Positions 1-10,105 of a stretch of 64,000 nucleotides of DNA are shown here, in pieces (positions within the stretch are counted from its first letter, which is position 1; every line of letters begins with the position of its first letter). The position numbers were made by a program, and so were the translations under genes. A model generated the notes under the pieces. It saw only the letters and a program-made list of their open reading frames with translations. It was not told the origin of the DNA and ran no database searches. The stretch covers positions 992,001-1,056,000 of the forward strand of contig NZ_CP107958.1 of assembly GCF_036075115.1 (NCBI RefSeq), read 5' to 3'. Origin of the DNA: Streptomyces sp. NBC_00377. GTDB lineage: Bacteria; Actinomycetota; Actinomycetes; Streptomycetales; Streptomycetaceae.

Positions 1-105
1 GCGCTGCGCGGTCAGTTCGACCGCGTCGAACTGAACTCCGACCACCTGCGGGCCGTACCGGTGTACACGGCAGACGGTCTGTCGGTACGACTCCTGAAGC
101 GGTAA
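1..105 (+). CDS. C-terminal end of a CDS cut by the window edge
   Basis: Frame 1 is open from the first base and stops with TAA at 103-105, leaving 34 residues that end in SVRLLKR. The fragment is too short to assign. Its ending, a short beta-like stretch closing in a basic residue, resembles the end of the next gene (SITLYRR), so the missing protein may be a related membrane glycosyltransferase; that is a guess. It is followed by the next gene on the same strand. Confidence 0.5.
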   Translation, partial: ALRGQFDRVELNSDHLRAVPVYTADGLSVRLLKR

Positions 106-198
106 CACCCTCGCGGCGGGAGCCGGTGGGTGCGGGCCACAGGCCGCACCCACCAGCTCCGGCCACCGCCCGGCAGGGGTCTCACCGCAGGGCGGACG

Positions 199-1857
199 AT
201 GGCACCCCGAGCACACCCGGTCCCGGACACCACCCCCGACGCGGCGCCGACGCGGCCCCGGCAGCCGGCCCGCCGGCGCCTGCTCGTCCCGCTCCTGGTG
301 GTCCTCCTGCTCGCCCAGATGGCCGTCGCGATGGTCACCGCGGCCGTGCGGCAGACCCCGACCATCGACGAACCGGTGTACGTCGCCACGGCGGCCTCCT
401 ACCTCCACGAGCACCGGGTGCGTCTCAACCCGGAGCACCCGCCGCTCGGCAAGCTCGTCATCGCCGCCGGCGTGGCCCTCGCCCGTCCGCACGTGGACCC
501 CTCGTCCACCGGCACCCAGGAGGAGGCGGGCCGGCATCTGCTGTACGAGTCCGGCAACGACCCCGGGCAGCTGATGCTGTGGGCCCGCCTGCCGGTGATC
601 GCGCTGACACTGCTGTTCGGTCTGGTGGTGTTCGCCTTCACCCGTGATCTCGCGGGCCCCTTCCCCGCGGTGGCGGCGCTCGCCCTGTACGCCCTCTCCC
701 CCGACGTCGTCGCGCACGGTTCGCTGGCGACGCTGGACGTCCCGGCGGCGGGCTTCGTCCTGACGTCGGTGTGGCTGCTGTGGCGGTCCCGGCACGGCAG
801 GGCGCGCCGGTGTCTGCCCCTCGCGGGAGCCGCCCTCGGCGCGGCCCTCGCCACGAAGATGAGCTCGCTGCCCGCGGTCCCCGTGCTGGTGGCCCTGGCG
901 GCGCTGTCGGTGTGCGCCCGGCGGCCCCGCGACGTCCGCAGGGCGCTGCTCGGCTCGGCCGTGGTGACGGTGACCGCCGTCGCCGTCGTCTGGGCCGCGT
1001 ACCTCGTGGTCGATCCACGGCTGCGCTGGGCTCCGGGGACGACCCATGTGCCCGTCGTGCACGGCCGGCGCGGACTCCTGCTGCGGCTGCTGCCCTTCCC
1101 CGAGGCGTACCGGGACGGCATGCGGATCCAGTTCGGTCTGGAGAACCGGTCGTGGACGGGCTTCCTGTTCGGGCACGTGTACACCGGCGCCCGCTGGTAC
1201 TACCTCCCGGTGGCCCTGGTGGTGAAGACACCGCTCGGGATGCTCGTCCTGTGGGCGGCCGGGGCGGCCGCCCTGCTCCTGGTGCGACGGCTGCGGCCCG
1301 CCGCGCCGTACGTGCTGGTCCCGGCCGCCGTGCTGCTGGTCTCGGCCATGACCGGAGCGCGGGATCTCGGCACCCGGTACGCGGTCTTCCTGCCGATGTT
1401 CCTCGCGGTGGCCGCCGGGTGTGTCCTCGCGGTGCGCCGGCGGTGGGCTCCGGTGGCGGTGGGGGCGCTGGTGGCGTTCGTCGCCGTCAGCTCGCTGCGG
1501 ACGTTCCCCTTCTACCTGCCGTACTCCAACGAGGCGTTCGGCGGACCGGCGAAGACGCATCTGCGGCTGCACGACTCCAACGTGGACTGGGGCCAGGACC
1601 TGGGGCGGCTGGCGGACCGGCTGCACGGTCGCTACCGGGGCGAGCGGGTGTGGCTCGTGTACAAGGGCAGCGGGGTGCCCGCCTACTACGGCATCGACGC
1701 CTCGGACCCCCGGCGGGTGCCGGTGGCGAAGGTGCACGGGCTGCTGGCCGTCTCGGACTCCGCCGTGGCCCTGGCGCGGGGCCGGCTGGCGGTGCTGCTG
1801 CGCTCCAGCCGGCCGGTCGACGAGGTGGGCCACTCGATCACGCTGTACCGGCGGTAA
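199..1857 (+). CDS. GT39/PMT-like membrane glycosyltransferase
   Basis: This is a 552-residue polytopic membrane protein. A basic, Pro-rich tail leads into a first membrane segment (about residues 28-50), immediately followed by TIDEPVY (55-61). That is the loop position where GT39/PMT-type enzymes carry the catalytic acidic residue for polyprenyl-phosphate-sugar donors. Many hydrophobic helices follow to about residue 450, then a soluble tail containing VDWGQDLGRLAD. The family transfers a sugar from a lipid carrier to an acceptor outside the membrane; the acceptor here is unknown. The ATG at 199 is preceded by AGGGCGG; an in-frame GTG at 130 would add 23 residues of low-complexity sequence and is less likely. 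Confidence 0.72.
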   Translation: MAPRAHPVPDTTPDAAPTRPRQPARRRLLVPLLVVLLLAQMAVAMVTAAVRQTPTIDEPVYVATAASYLHEHRVRLNPEHPPLGKLVIAAGVALARPHVDPSSTGTQEEAGRHLLYESGNDPGQLMLWARLPVIALTLLFGLVVFAFTRDLAGPFPAVAALALYALSPDVVAHGSLATLDVPAAGFVLTSVWLLWRSRHGRARRCLPLAGAALGAALATKMSSLPAVPVLVALAALSVCARRPRDVRRALLGSAVVTVTAVAVVWAAYLVVDPRLRWAPGTTHVPVVHGRRGLLLRLLPFPEAYRDGMRIQFGLENRSWTGFLFGHVYTGARWYYLPVALVVKTPLGMLVLWAAGAAALLLVRRLRPAAPYVLVPAAVLLVSAMTGARDLGTRYAVFLPMFLAVAAGCVLAVRRRWAPVAVGALVAFVAVSSLRTFPFYLPYSNEAFGGPAKTHLRLHDSNVDWGQDLGRLADRLHGRYRGERVWLVYKGSGVPAYYGIDASDPRRVPVAKVHGLLAVSDSAVALARGRLAVLLRSSRPVDEVGHSITLYRR

Positions 1858-1956
1858 TCCGCGATCACCCGGTGTGCGAGGGGCTGCTTCGGCCTCCCTG
1901 CCCGGCACGGTCCCTGAAGTATGTTGAGCCTCGTGGAAGACAAAGGAGGCGCACCG

Positions 1957-2880
1957 GTGCCATCGCCGCAACAGGCACGCGCACAGGCATCCGCGATCAC
2001 CTCGGGCCGAACCGGACCGGAGACGGAGGTGTCCCCGACCTCCCGGCTCAGGGCCCTCTTCGACGGGTCCCATCTGTCCCCGGGGCAACGGCGCATCGCC
2101 CAGTATCTGATCGAGCACATCACCGAGGCGGCGTTCCTGTCGATCACCGACCTCGCGGACCGCGTCGGGGTGAGCCAGCCCTCGGTGACCCGGTTCGCCG
2201 CGGCGGTCGGCTTCAGCGGGTACCCCGCGCTGCGCGAGCGGCTCCAGTCGATCGCGCTCGGCGCCCTGGCCGGCGGTCCGGCGGCGGCCGAGGTGAACCG
2301 GAGCAACGAACTCCAGGCGGCGGTCGAGGCGGAGATCGAGAACCTGGAGAACCTCCGCCGCGACTTCGCCGACCCGGACCGGGTCATCGACGTGGGCCGC
2401 AAGCTGTCGCAGTCGACGCCGCTGACCATCCTGGGGCTGCGGATCTCCGTCTCGCTCGCCGAGTACTTCGCCTACGCCGCCCGCCGGGTCCACCCGGACG
2501 TGCGGCTGGTGACGCGGGGCGGCAGCGTCGCCTACGACGCTCTCCTTCAGTCCCGGGAGGCGGGCGGGACCTGGGTGCTGGCGTTCTCGATGCCCCGGCA
2601 CGCGCAGGAGACGCTCACCGCCGTCCGGGTCGCGCGCAGCGCCGGTCTCAAGGTGGCGCTGATCACCGACCTGGCGCTGGGGCCGGTGGCCGACGAGGCG
2701 GACGCCACCTTCGCCACCGGCACCGGCTCCCGCCTGGTCTTCGACTCCTACGCCGCCCCCGGCGTGATGGCCGCGGCGCTGCTCCAGGCCATGACCGACG
2801 CGGGCCCCGAGCGCACCCAGGCGCGGCTCGAGGAGTACGAGCAGATCGCCGAGCAGCACCAGTTCTTCCTGCGTGAGTGA
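1957..2880 (+). CDS. MurR/RpiR-family transcriptional regulator (HTH + SIS)
   Basis: This is a 307-residue cytoplasmic regulator. Residues about 30-105 form the RpiR winged helix-turn-helix (core SITDLADRVGVSQPSVTRF, 62-80). Residues about 130-270 form a sugar-isomerase (SIS) domain, which in this family binds a phosphosugar effector. The GTG at 1957 is chosen because AAAGGAGG lies just upstream (1942-1949); the in-frame ATG at 1921 has no such site. No sugar-metabolism gene is adjacent, so the regulon cannot be inferred from context. Family assignment is firm, the ligand unknown. Confidence 0.88.
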   Translation: MPSPQQARAQASAITSGRTGPETEVSPTSRLRALFDGSHLSPGQRRIAQYLIEHITEAAFLSITDLADRVGVSQPSVTRFAAAVGFSGYPALRERLQSIALGALAGGPAAAEVNRSNELQAAVEAEIENLENLRRDFADPDRVIDVGRKLSQSTPLTILGLRISVSLAEYFAYAARRVHPDVRLVTRGGSVAYDALLQSREAGGTWVLAFSMPRHAQETLTAVRVARSAGLKVALITDLALGPVADEADATFATGTGSRLVFDSYAAPGVMAAALLQAMTDAGPERTQARLEEYEQIAEQHQFFLRE

Positions 2881-3188
2881 CCGGCCTTCCGAAGGACACC
2901 CCCTCCCCCGGAAAGACACAGAGGGATCATTACGGGCATTTCCCGCATGAATGTTTTCATACGTCTTGCAAAGCGGTCGGCATATATAAATACTGCTCAC
3001 GGCCGCATTCGCCCGCAAGGGCTCATGAGCGGGCACCCGAAGCCGCCGTCCCCTACCCGCGTCGGCGCTCAGGGCGTCCGGGGCATCGCTTGCGCGAGCG
3101 CCCGTGGCGGCCCCGGTCTTCCCCTGGGCCGGGGCCGCCCCGAACCGTCGGACCACCGTCACGACGCCACACACCGGGAGCGATGATC
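2881..3188. other. 308-bp gap with A/T-rich promoter-like segment
   Basis: No convincing gene is seen. The stretch at 2945-2995 is unusually A/T-rich for this genome and holds a short inverted repeat (ATGAA 2947-2951, TTCAT 2956-2960), a -35-like TTGCAA (2966-2971) and a -10-like AATACT (2989-2994) 17 bp further on. It could drive the small gene at 3189. The call rests on pattern only. Confidence 0.35.
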
Positions 3189-3563
3189 ATGACCCTGACG
3201 ACGACACGCATCAGCTCGGACTGGCCATGCCAGGTCAAGACTCCCGGCAGCTACGACTGGGAGCGCTCGGCGGCCAAGTGGCTGCGCGAGCTGGTGCCCG
3301 CGCGCTACGCGAGCTACCCGGCGCTGCTGCGCCACCCCGTGCTGCTCGCCCGCCATGCGCAGATCCAGGTCCAGAACGAGGTCCGGGTGGCCCGCACCGC
3401 CCTCCAGACCGCCCGCGCCGACCTTCCCCGGCTCGGAATGCCCGAGTCGGTCATCGAGCACACGATCAAGCTGTACGCCGCCGAGGTCATGCAGTTGCAG
3501 CACATCGCCCGCAGCGTCCGCGCGGTCACCCAGGCTTTGGTGGAGCAGAACTCCGGACGCTGA
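3189..3563 (+). CDS. Conserved hypothetical protein, helical, 124 aa
   Basis: This is a small soluble protein with no signal peptide or membrane segment and a high helical propensity in its second half (an Arg/Ala/Gln-rich stretch over about residues 55-115). No domain was recognised. Two ATG codons lie at 3183 and 3189; GGGAG at 3176-3180 sits 8 nt before the second, which is therefore preferred. It stands alone between the RpiR regulator and the ANTAR-phosphatase gene, about 100 bp from the latter. Codon use fits the genome. Function unknown. Confidence 0.65.
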   Translation: MTLTTTRISSDWPCQVKTPGSYDWERSAAKWLRELVPARYASYPALLRHPVLLARHAQIQVQNEVRVARTALQTARADLPRLGMPESVIEHTIKLYAAEVMQLQHIARSVRAVTQALVEQNSGR

Positions 3564-3664
3564 ACGGGACGCTCCGTTCCGAGGACGCGGGCGGGCGTCT
3601 CGGCTGGCGGGAGCCTTGCCGAAAGACCCGGAACGAAATCACCCCGGTGTGCAATGCTCGACAC

Positions 3665-6045
3665 GTGACGAGCGAACCCGCCCCGCCCGCGGAGCCCGGT
3701 GGCGTGCCCGACATGGCAGCACTGACCCGGGTCGTGGCTCGTCAGCGCGCGGAGATGGACCGGTTGCAGGAACTGGCGGCCACCTCGGCCGTGCTGGAAC
3801 GCGCCAAGGGCGCGGTGATGGCGCAACTCGGCTGCTCCCCGGACGCCGCGCAGGAGGAGTTGCAGCGACGGGCCGAGGCCGGACGGCGCACGCTCCTCGA
3901 GGAGTGCTGGATCAGCCTGGGCGCCCTCTCACCGCAGCCCCGCGACACCTCGGAGCCGGCTCCGGCCGAGGCGCCCGCACGGGAACCCGCTGCCCGGCCG
4001 GCGCCCGACGAGATCGATCCCGCCGCACTCGGCCGGCTGAGCCGGGCCCTCCTGCGCGTCGGCACCCCGCACGATCTCGCCCGGTGCCTGCTGGACCTGC
4101 TCGCCCCGGACGTGGGCGCCGACGCCCTGATGATCTTCGCGCGGCTGCCCGGCGGCGGGCTCGAACTGACCGGGCACGCCGGTATCGGGGAGGCGCTGGC
4201 CGACCAGTGGACCCGGGTGCCGCCGCTCAGCGGGATCGCCGCCCTGGACGCCCTGGACGCCGGGCAGCCGCGCTGGCTGGAGGACCTCCGGGAGGACGGC
4301 AAGCGGTACCAGCTGATCGGCGACCCGCCCGAGCGCTGGCCGTCACGGGCCTGGCTGCCGGTGGTGACCGGTGAGTCGGCCGACGTGGCGCTCGGGATCC
4401 TGCGCTGCCGCGAGGGCGCCTTCACGTCCCGGGTACGGGAACACCTGACGGCCGTGGCCCAGTTGTGCGCGGGCCCGCTGCGCACCTTCGGCTCCCGGCC
4501 GGGCCCCACCGCCTCCGCTGCCGCGGACGCCGTGCAGACCGTGCTCGACCGGCTGCCCGTCGCCGCGGTGCTCCTCGCCCCGCTGCGCTCCGCGTCGGGG
4601 CAGGTCGAGGACTTCCGCGTCGATGCCGCGACCAGCGTGACCTCCGACGCCGTGGGCCGCAGCGGGCGCGAGCTGGTCGGCCTGCGCTTCCTGGAGTGCT
4701 GGCCCGAAGTCGCCCACGACCCGCTGTGGGACGGGTGTCTGGCGGTGCTGGCCGGTCAGGCGTCGTACGACAGCGAGCCGTTCGCCCGGCAGCAGATGGT
4801 GGCCGGGGTCAGTGAACTGGCCACGTACTCGGCGCGCGTGGTGCGGCTGGACGACGGGCTGGTCCTCAGCTGGGTCCGCCACGACCCCTCCGACCGGCAG
4901 GAACAGCGGCTCGCCGATGTGCAGCGGCTCGGCAATCTCGGCTGGGCCACCTGGAACCTGGACACGGGTGAGGGGAACTGGTCCACCCAGGTCTTCACCA
5001 TCCTGGAGCGCGATCCGGCGCGCGGGGTCGTCCCGTTGCCCGAGCTGCCCCCTCTCGCCCTGCCCGATGACGTGCCGGCGCTGGCCCGGGCCATCGGGGA
5101 GCTGGTGCGGCACGGGCGGGCCTGTGACGTGCCGTTCCGGATCGTCACCCGGCAGGGCCTCCGGCATCTGCGGATGGTCTCCGAGGCGGTGACCGACTCC
5201 CGGGGCACGCCCGTCGAGGTGCACGGCTTCGTGCAGGACCTCACCGCGCAGCGCAGCGCCGAACTCGCCCTCGTTGCGAGCGAGCGGGCGATGCTCACCC
5301 AGCACGGTGTGCTCGAGGCCGAGCGCCTGGTGGCCGCCCGGTTGCAGGAAGCGCTGCTGCCGCTGCCGAAGCAGCCCGTACAGCTGGCCGGGCTGCGCGT
5401 CGACATCGCCTACCTGCCCGCGCAGTCGGGCCTCAGCGTCGGCGGCGACTGGTTCAGCGCCATCGAACTGCCCGACGGCGACGCCCTGTTCGTGGTGGGC
5501 GACGCGGCCGGGCACGGGATGGGCGCGGTGGCCTCGATGGCCCTGCTCCGGTTCACCGCCAAGGGCATGGTCATCACGGGTTCGTCGCTGACCGGGGCGC
5601 TCAGCCGCCTCAACGCCCTGCTGCTGCACTCCCGCGACCCGCACGGCTCGGCGACCATGGTGCTGGCCCGCTACACGGCGCGCGAACGGCGGATGGAGTG
5701 GGCGCAGGCCGGTCACCCACCACCGTTGCTGGTGCGTGACGGCGAGGCGCGGTACCTGGAGCGTCCCTTCGGGATGCTGCTCGGCGCGAGGGACTCGCCC
5801 AGCTACCAGGCGGCACAGTGCCGCCTGGAACCCGGCGACCGGCTTCTGTTCTACACCGACGGCCTGGTCGAACGGCCCGCGGAGAGCATCGACCGCGGTC
5901 TGGAACGGCTCGCCGGGTCGCCGCCCACGAGGCGACCACCGAACCGGCACCGCTCGACCGGCTGCTCAGCACGATGCTCGGCCGCGAGGGACGCGACGAC
6001 GTGTGTGTGCTCGACATCCAGGTGCCGGTGGACCTCGGGCGGTAG
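3665..6045 (+). pseudogene. ANTAR-GAF-PAS-SpoIIE (PP2C) phosphatase with a one-base frameshift near the 3' end
   Basis: From GTG 3665 the frame encodes an ANTAR-like RNA-binding segment (about residues 20-82, with [11 protein letters not shown]), a GAF domain (about 110-265), a PAS-like region and a SpoIIE/PP2C phosphatase with [24 protein letters not shown] and [10 protein letters not shown]. The expected last 40 or so residues, AAHEATTEP through [12 protein letters not shown], lie in the next frame and stop at 6043-6045. One G missing near 5915-5918 (GGG where GGGG is expected) restores a 793-residue protein. This is either a sequencing/assembly error or a real mutation. Such proteins act as environment-sensing phosphatases in partner-switching pathways, and ANTAR domains act on nascent RNA. 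Without repair the frame runs on, without a stop, as far as folD. Confidence 0.8.
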
Positions 6046-6274
6046 GAACCGGTTCGGTCCCTCGTGGTGCCGCCGGTATCCCGGCGTTCCGCCGACGACG
6101 GCCGGCGGGAAGACGGCGGGCTGCACCGGACCCGGGGGGCAGGAGACGTTCACGCGGACGCGTGGACGGCCACGGTCCGGCGGGGCGAGCCGCCCGACGC
6201 GCGCCGGCCCGCCGTTCCGTGGTGACGCCCGACGCGCTGCCGGCGCGGCCCGTTTCCGGTGCGTCACCCGGTCG

Positions 6275-7111
6275 TCAGCCGCCCGTGGCGGTACGGGACT
6301 CCAGATCGCGGCGTGTGTCGTCGCCGTAGACGCCGGACTCGTCGCCGCGGATGCCGTACCAGAGCTGGAACCGCGCCACGGCCTCGGTGAGAACGGTGCC
6401 GTAACGGCCATCGGTGGGCCCGTGGGCGTACACGTCGGGGATGCGCAGCAGGCGCCGCTGGAGATCGGCCACCTCGGAGCCGCTGTCCCCTTCGCGCAGG
6501 GTGCCCGCGCCGTCGGGGTCGGCGGACGCGGACGCCGGGGCGCTCGGGGCGGGGGCGGTCGTCGGCGGGGGTGTCCGTGCGGCGGCCTCGACACCGCGGC
6601 CCGGCAGCAGGAGCGCGCAGGCGAAACCGACGAGGGCCGCCGCGCACACGCCGACCGTGATGGCACCGCGCCGCAGGCCCGCACCGGAGTCGGAACGCTC
6701 GCGCATCCGCCCGCCGCCCGCCGCCGGAGCGGCCCCCGACCGGCCCCGTACCGGCCCCGTACCTCTGACGCTGCCGCTGCCGCTGCCGATGCGCCTGCCG
6801 CTGCCGGGCACGGGCCGGGGGCCGCCGCTCTCACTCGTCCAGTCCCGGCCGCCGCGCGGCGCCGTCTCGGCCGTCGTGTCCGCCGCGGGGAAGCCGAGCG
6901 GCGCGAGCTCCTCGGTCTCCGCCTCGCCGGCGGCCGGCCCCGGCGGCAGGGGGATCGACTCGTAACCGTCGGTGACGTCCGGGTCCCGGGTCAGTTCGGT
7001 CATCTCGCGGAACAGCTCCGCCAGGGCATCGGTGTTGCGCGGTCGCAGAACCCGGATGGGTTCCAGCACCGGGCGTTCGTGCGGCTGCCCGGGTTCGTCC
7101 GGTGTCGGCAC
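6275..7111 (-). CDS. Membrane protein with C-terminal peptidoglycan-binding domain
   Basis: This is a 278-residue bitopic protein. It has a long, disordered, probably cytoplasmic N-terminal region (1-148), one membrane helix (about 149-170), a Pro/Ala/Ser-rich linker (180-205) and a PG_binding_1 domain (about 205-272: [18 protein letters not shown] and [17 protein letters not shown]). It would tether the membrane to the wall or sense wall status. Its downstream neighbour on the same strand is unrelated, and it converges on the phosphatase gene. No catalytic domain is present. This layout recurs in Streptomyces; partners are unknown. Confidence 0.75.
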   Translation of the reverse strand: MPTPDEPGQPHERPVLEPIRVLRPRNTDALAELFREMTELTRDPDVTDGYESIPLPPGPAAGEAETEELAPLGFPAADTTAETAPRGGRDWTSESGGPRPVPGSGRRIGSGSGSVRGTGPVRGRSGAAPAAGGGRMRERSDSGAGLRRGAITVGVCAAALVGFACALLLPGRGVEAAARTPPPTTAPAPSAPASASADPDGAGTLREGDSGSEVADLQRRLLRIPDVYAHGPTDGRYGTVLTEAVARFQLWYGIRGDESGVYGDDTRRDLESRTATGG

Positions 7112-7168
7112 GCTCGTCTCCCTCCCGTGGTTCCCCCAGGAGAGATACGGGCGCGCGGGCGGCCGGGT

Positions 7169-7996
7169 TCAGCCGGACAGGAAGCGGTGCAGGGACCGGG
7201 TCGTCGCGGTGACGAAGGCGTCCCGTCCGGCCTCGTCGAGGGCGTCCAGGGACAGGTAGGGGTTGAGGTCCTCCAGCTCGACCAGCAGCAGTTCGCCGTC
7301 CGGGGCGCGGCAGGCGTCGACGCGCTGGATGCCGTGCGCGAGGCCGTTCCAGTCCACGAAGCGCCGGGCGAACTCCAGGTCCCGCACGGTGGGCCGGTAG
7401 GGCCGCACCTGCCAGCGGCGGTCGGGATCGGGTGCGTACAGCGCGTACTGGAAGTCGTGGTCGACGTAGACGAAGGACACCTCGTAGGAGAAGTCGACGC
7501 ACGGCTGCACCAGGACCGAGCCGTCGGCCAGGCCGGGGAGCTCGTCGGGCGGCACGATCCGCAGGCCGATGGAGTCGGCCCCGAGCCTGGGCTTGACGAC
7601 GTACCGGTCGGCCTCGGGCAGCCGGTGCAGATCCCCGGGCCGGTCGACGGTGGGGATCACGGGGAAACCCGCGGCGCTCAGGTCGACGAGGTACTGCTTG
7701 CCGGCCATGTCGGCGCGGCCCGTGAGCGGGTTGTAGACGCGTGTGCCGCCCCGGAGCGCGCGTTCCCGGAAGTCCTCGTACTCCTTCGGGTAGCCGAGGA
7801 CCGGGCCGCTGTTGCGGACGACGACGCCGTCGAAGGAGTCCATCAGGGCGGCCGCGTCCAGCGGGTGGCACAGGGCCAGGTCGAAGTCCGCCCGCAGCCG
7901 GGAGGTGAGGAAGACGTCCTCGTCGCCGTAGCGCCGCCCGCGCGCCGGGTAAGCAAGGTCGGTGACATAGAGGAGACGGGGGCGGACGGCGGACAT
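7169..7996 (-). CDS. ATP-grasp family protein (RimK/glutathione-synthetase-like)
   Basis: This 275-residue soluble protein has an N-terminal pre-ATP-grasp fold, then an ATP-grasp pair: [15 protein letters not shown] for nucleotide binding and a late acidic metal-binding segment, [16 protein letters not shown]. Members ligate a carboxylate to an amine or thiol with ATP. The cognate substrate and any carrier peptide are not evident nearby. The start is the ATG at 7996 because AGGAG lies 5 nt upstream; a longer in-frame start at 8032 lacks a site. It may be co-transcribed with the peptidoglycan-binding gene 57 bp downstream, which could hint at an envelope role. Confidence 0.7.
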   Translation of the reverse strand: MSAVRPRLLYVTDLAYPARGRRYGDEDVFLTSRLRADFDLALCHPLDAAALMDSFDGVVVRNSGPVLGYPKEYEDFRERALRGGTRVYNPLTGRADMAGKQYLVDLSAAGFPVIPTVDRPGDLHRLPEADRYVVKPRLGADSIGLRIVPPDELPGLADGSVLVQPCVDFSYEVSFVYVDHDFQYALYAPDPDRRWQVRPYRPTVRDLEFARRFVDWNGLAHGIQRVDACRAPDGELLLVELEDLNPYLSLDALDEAGRDAFVTATTRSLHRFLSG

Positions 7997-8239
7997 GCGG
8001 TCTCCTGGTGGCGGTCGGTCTGCGGTGCGCAAAGGTTACGTCAGGGGGTGCCGGGCGAGCCGCGAGCCCGGGCGGGCCCGAAGCGGAAGGGCGCCGGCCG
8101 GCGGGACTCCCGGGGAGCCGCGGAACCCCGGCGCGTCATGGGGCTCCCGGCGGGCCGTGGGACGCCTGGCGGGCGGTGGGGCGGCGGGCCGTACGATTAC
8201 AGGACCGCCGTTTGTCTCCCGAAGGGCTCGTCGACTCCC

Positions 8240-9088
8240 GTGACCACCGCAACACTGCTCGACGGCAAGGCCGCCGCGGCCGACATCAAGAACGAACTCG
8301 CCCTGCGCGTCCAGGCGTTGAAGGAACGCGGCATCGCCCCCGGGCTGGGCACCATCCTCGTCGGCGACGACGCGGGCAGCCGTTCCTACGTGGGCGGCAA
8401 GCACCGCGACTGCGCACAGGTCGGGATCGCCTCGATGCGGGTGGAGCTGCCCGCCGACGCCTCCCAGGCCGACGTGGAGGCGGCCGTGCTGCGGCTGAAC
8501 GCCGATCCGGCCTGCACCGGCTTCATCGTGCAGCTCCCGCTGCCCGCCCACATCGACACCCATGCCGTGCTGGAGCTGATCGACCCGGTCAAGGACGCCG
8601 ACGGGCTGCACCCGACCAACCTGGGCCGCCTGGTACTGGGCATCCCCGGCCCGCTGCCCTGCACCCCGCGCGGCATCATCGACCTGCTGCGGCGCAACCA
8701 CGTGGCGATCACCGGCCAGCAGTTCTGCGTCATCGGCTGCGGTGTCACCGTGGGCAGGCCGCTCGGCATGATGCTGACCCGCAGCACCGAGCACGCCACG
8801 GTGACCCTGTGCCACGAGGCCACCCAGGACACCGCCGCGCACGCGCGCGAGGCCGACGTGGTGGTGGCCGCGGCCGGAGTGGCACACCTGGTCAGGCCCG
8901 ACTGGATCAAGCCGGGCGCCACGGTCCTGTCCGTGGGCCTGACGCGCACGGTCGAGGGCATCCTCGGCGACGTCCACCCCGATGTGAGCGACGTCGCCGG
9001 ATCCTTCGCGCCGCCCATCGGCGGGGTCGGGCCGATGACCCGGGCCATGCTGCTGACCAACGTGGTCGAGGCGGCCGAGCGCATGTGA
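8240..9088 (+). CDS. folD: Bifunctional methylenetetrahydrofolate dehydrogenase/cyclohydrolase
   Basis: FolD interconverts 5,10-methylene-THF, 5,10-methenyl-THF and 10-formyl-THF, the one-carbon step feeding purine and fMet synthesis. The 282-residue protein carries the catalytic Tyr/Lys motif ([10 protein letters not shown]), the [11 protein letters not shown] segment, a Rossmann motif ([15 protein letters not shown]) and the C-terminal GGVGPMT. The usual TPVPGGVGPMT reads [11 protein letters not shown], a mild divergence that might mark a second folD copy. The GTG at 8240 gives the standard FolD N-terminus; GAAGGG lies 13 nt upstream, a long spacing. It is monocistronic, with a TetR operator-like repeat 19 bp after its stop. 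Confidence 0.93.
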   Translation: MTTATLLDGKAAAADIKNELALRVQALKERGIAPGLGTILVGDDAGSRSYVGGKHRDCAQVGIASMRVELPADASQADVEAAVLRLNADPACTGFIVQLPLPAHIDTHAVLELIDPVKDADGLHPTNLGRLVLGIPGPLPCTPRGIIDLLRRNHVAITGQQFCVIGCGVTVGRPLGMMLTRSTEHATVTLCHEATQDTAAHAREADVVVAAAGVAHLVRPDWIKPGATVLSVGLTRTVEGILGDVHPDVSDVAGSFAPPIGGVGPMTRAMLLTNVVEAAERM

Positions 9089-9106
9089 CCCCGGCGCCCC
9101 GCGCCG

Positions 9107-9142
9107 GGCACTCAGTTCCCTGAGTGGAGGGAACTGAGTGCC
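9107..9142. promoter_or_regulatory. Perfect 14-bp inverted repeat, probable TetR operator
   Basis: GGCACTCAGTTCCC (9107-9120) and GGGAACTGAGTGCC (9129-9142) form a perfect inverted repeat with an 8-nt spacer, 33 bp before the TetR gene start. The GGCACT half-site recurs in the palindrome at 9993-10007. Autoregulation is the likely role; because the repeat follows folD it might also act as a terminator, although there is no T run. Confidence 0.65.
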
Positions 9143-9174
9143 ATCGCGGTCGCCCTGGTGTTACGTTCGCGTCC

Positions 9175-9942
9175 ATGAACGCCACTCACAAGGCGCAGGC
9201 CAAACCGCCCATGCGGGACGCCCTGGTCGCGGCGGCCTTCCGGCTGTTCCTCGAGCGGGGCTACGAACAGACCACCGTCGACGACATCGTGGCTCTCGCG
9301 GGCGTGGGCCGGCGGTCCTTCTTCCGCTACTTCCCCTCCAAGGAGGACGTGGTCTTCCCCGACCACGAGCGGTGCCTGGCCGACATGACGGCATTCCTGG
9401 CCGCGAGCGGCGAGGAACACGAGCCGGTGGGACGCGTGTGCGACGCCGCCCGGCTCGTCCTGCTGATGTATGCGGAGAACCCGTCCTTCTCCGTCCAGCG
9501 CTACCGGCTCACCAAGCAGGTTCCCGGGCTGCGCGCCTACGAGCTGTCCGTCGTCTGGCGCTACGAGCGTGCCCTCGCCGACTACCTCCGGGGCCGTTTC
9601 GCCGGCCGGCCCGACGGCAGTCTGCGCGCCGACGTGATCGCCGCGGCGGTGGTCGCCGCCCACAACAACGCCCTGCGCTCCTGGCTGCGTTCGGACGGGC
9701 AGGGCGACGCGAGCGCGACCGTGGACCACGCGCTGGGGTACGTGCAGTCGGCCTTCGGCGCGGCCGGGTCCGCGCCGGCACCCGCGGTCCACCCCGCGTT
9801 CCCGGCCTTCCCGGCGTTTCCTGCGCCTCCCGCCGACGAGCGGGCGGAGGACGTCGTCGTGGTGGTCTCGCGGCGCGGAGCGCCGCTGTGGCGGGTGGTG
9901 CAGGAGATCGAGACGGCCCTCGGGCGGGACGGAACCTCCTGA
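9175..9942 (+). CDS. TetR-family transcriptional regulator
   Basis: This is a 255-residue regulator. Its N-terminal helix-turn-helix spans about residues 12-58 (TTVDDIVALAGVGRRSFFRYFPSKEDVV), followed by an all-helical ligand domain. A Pro/Ala/Phe-rich insert (PAFPAFPAFPA) at about 204-216 and a short extra C-terminal helix make it longer than typical TetR proteins. The ATG at 9175 matches the family N-terminus. Matching palindromes before this gene and before the OB-fold gene suggest that it represses itself and its neighbour. The ligand is unknown; an acyl-CoA-type ligand is plausible only because of the neighbour. Confidence 0.87.
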   Translation: MNATHKAQAKPPMRDALVAAAFRLFLERGYEQTTVDDIVALAGVGRRSFFRYFPSKEDVVFPDHERCLADMTAFLAASGEEHEPVGRVCDAARLVLLMYAENPSFSVQRYRLTKQVPGLRAYELSVVWRYERALADYLRGRFAGRPDGSLRADVIAAAVVAAHNNALRSWLRSDGQGDASATVDHALGYVQSAFGAAGSAPAPAVHPAFPAFPAFPAPPADERAEDVVVVVSRRGAPLWRVVQEIETALGRDGTS

Positions 9943-9992
9943 CGGCCTGACAGAAACCCCTCGAGATTGCGGGTACGCAGTGCCTTTACGAG

Positions 9993-10007
9993 TGGCACTG
10001 AGTGCCA
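9993..10007. promoter_or_regulatory. 15-bp palindrome TGGCACTGAGTGCCA, probable TetR operator
   Basis: A perfect palindrome with one central base lies 99 bp before the OB-fold gene start. It shares the half-sites GGCACT and AGTGCC with the repeat at 9107-9142 upstream of the TetR gene. A further half-site-like GCAGTGCC lies at 9977-9984. The shared sequence argues for co-regulation by the TetR protein. Confidence 0.65.
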
Positions 10008-10105
10008 TACGCTGTGGCCGTGCACGGTGGCACGGCGACCGGGCACATGCGTGCGCGGGTGAGCCGAGCACGTGGATTCCGGCCGAGTGCAGGGAGTTGA
10101 CCCGC

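Noticed and set aside
3104..9088. A single continuous open frame of almost 2,000 codons covering the phosphatase, intergenic sequence and folD
   Set aside because: It joins unrelated proteins through low-complexity Arg/Ala/Gly translation of GC-rich and antisense sequence; real genes on the other strand (peptidoglycan-binding, ATP-grasp) occupy the middle. The openness results from GC content and the lost frame near 5917.
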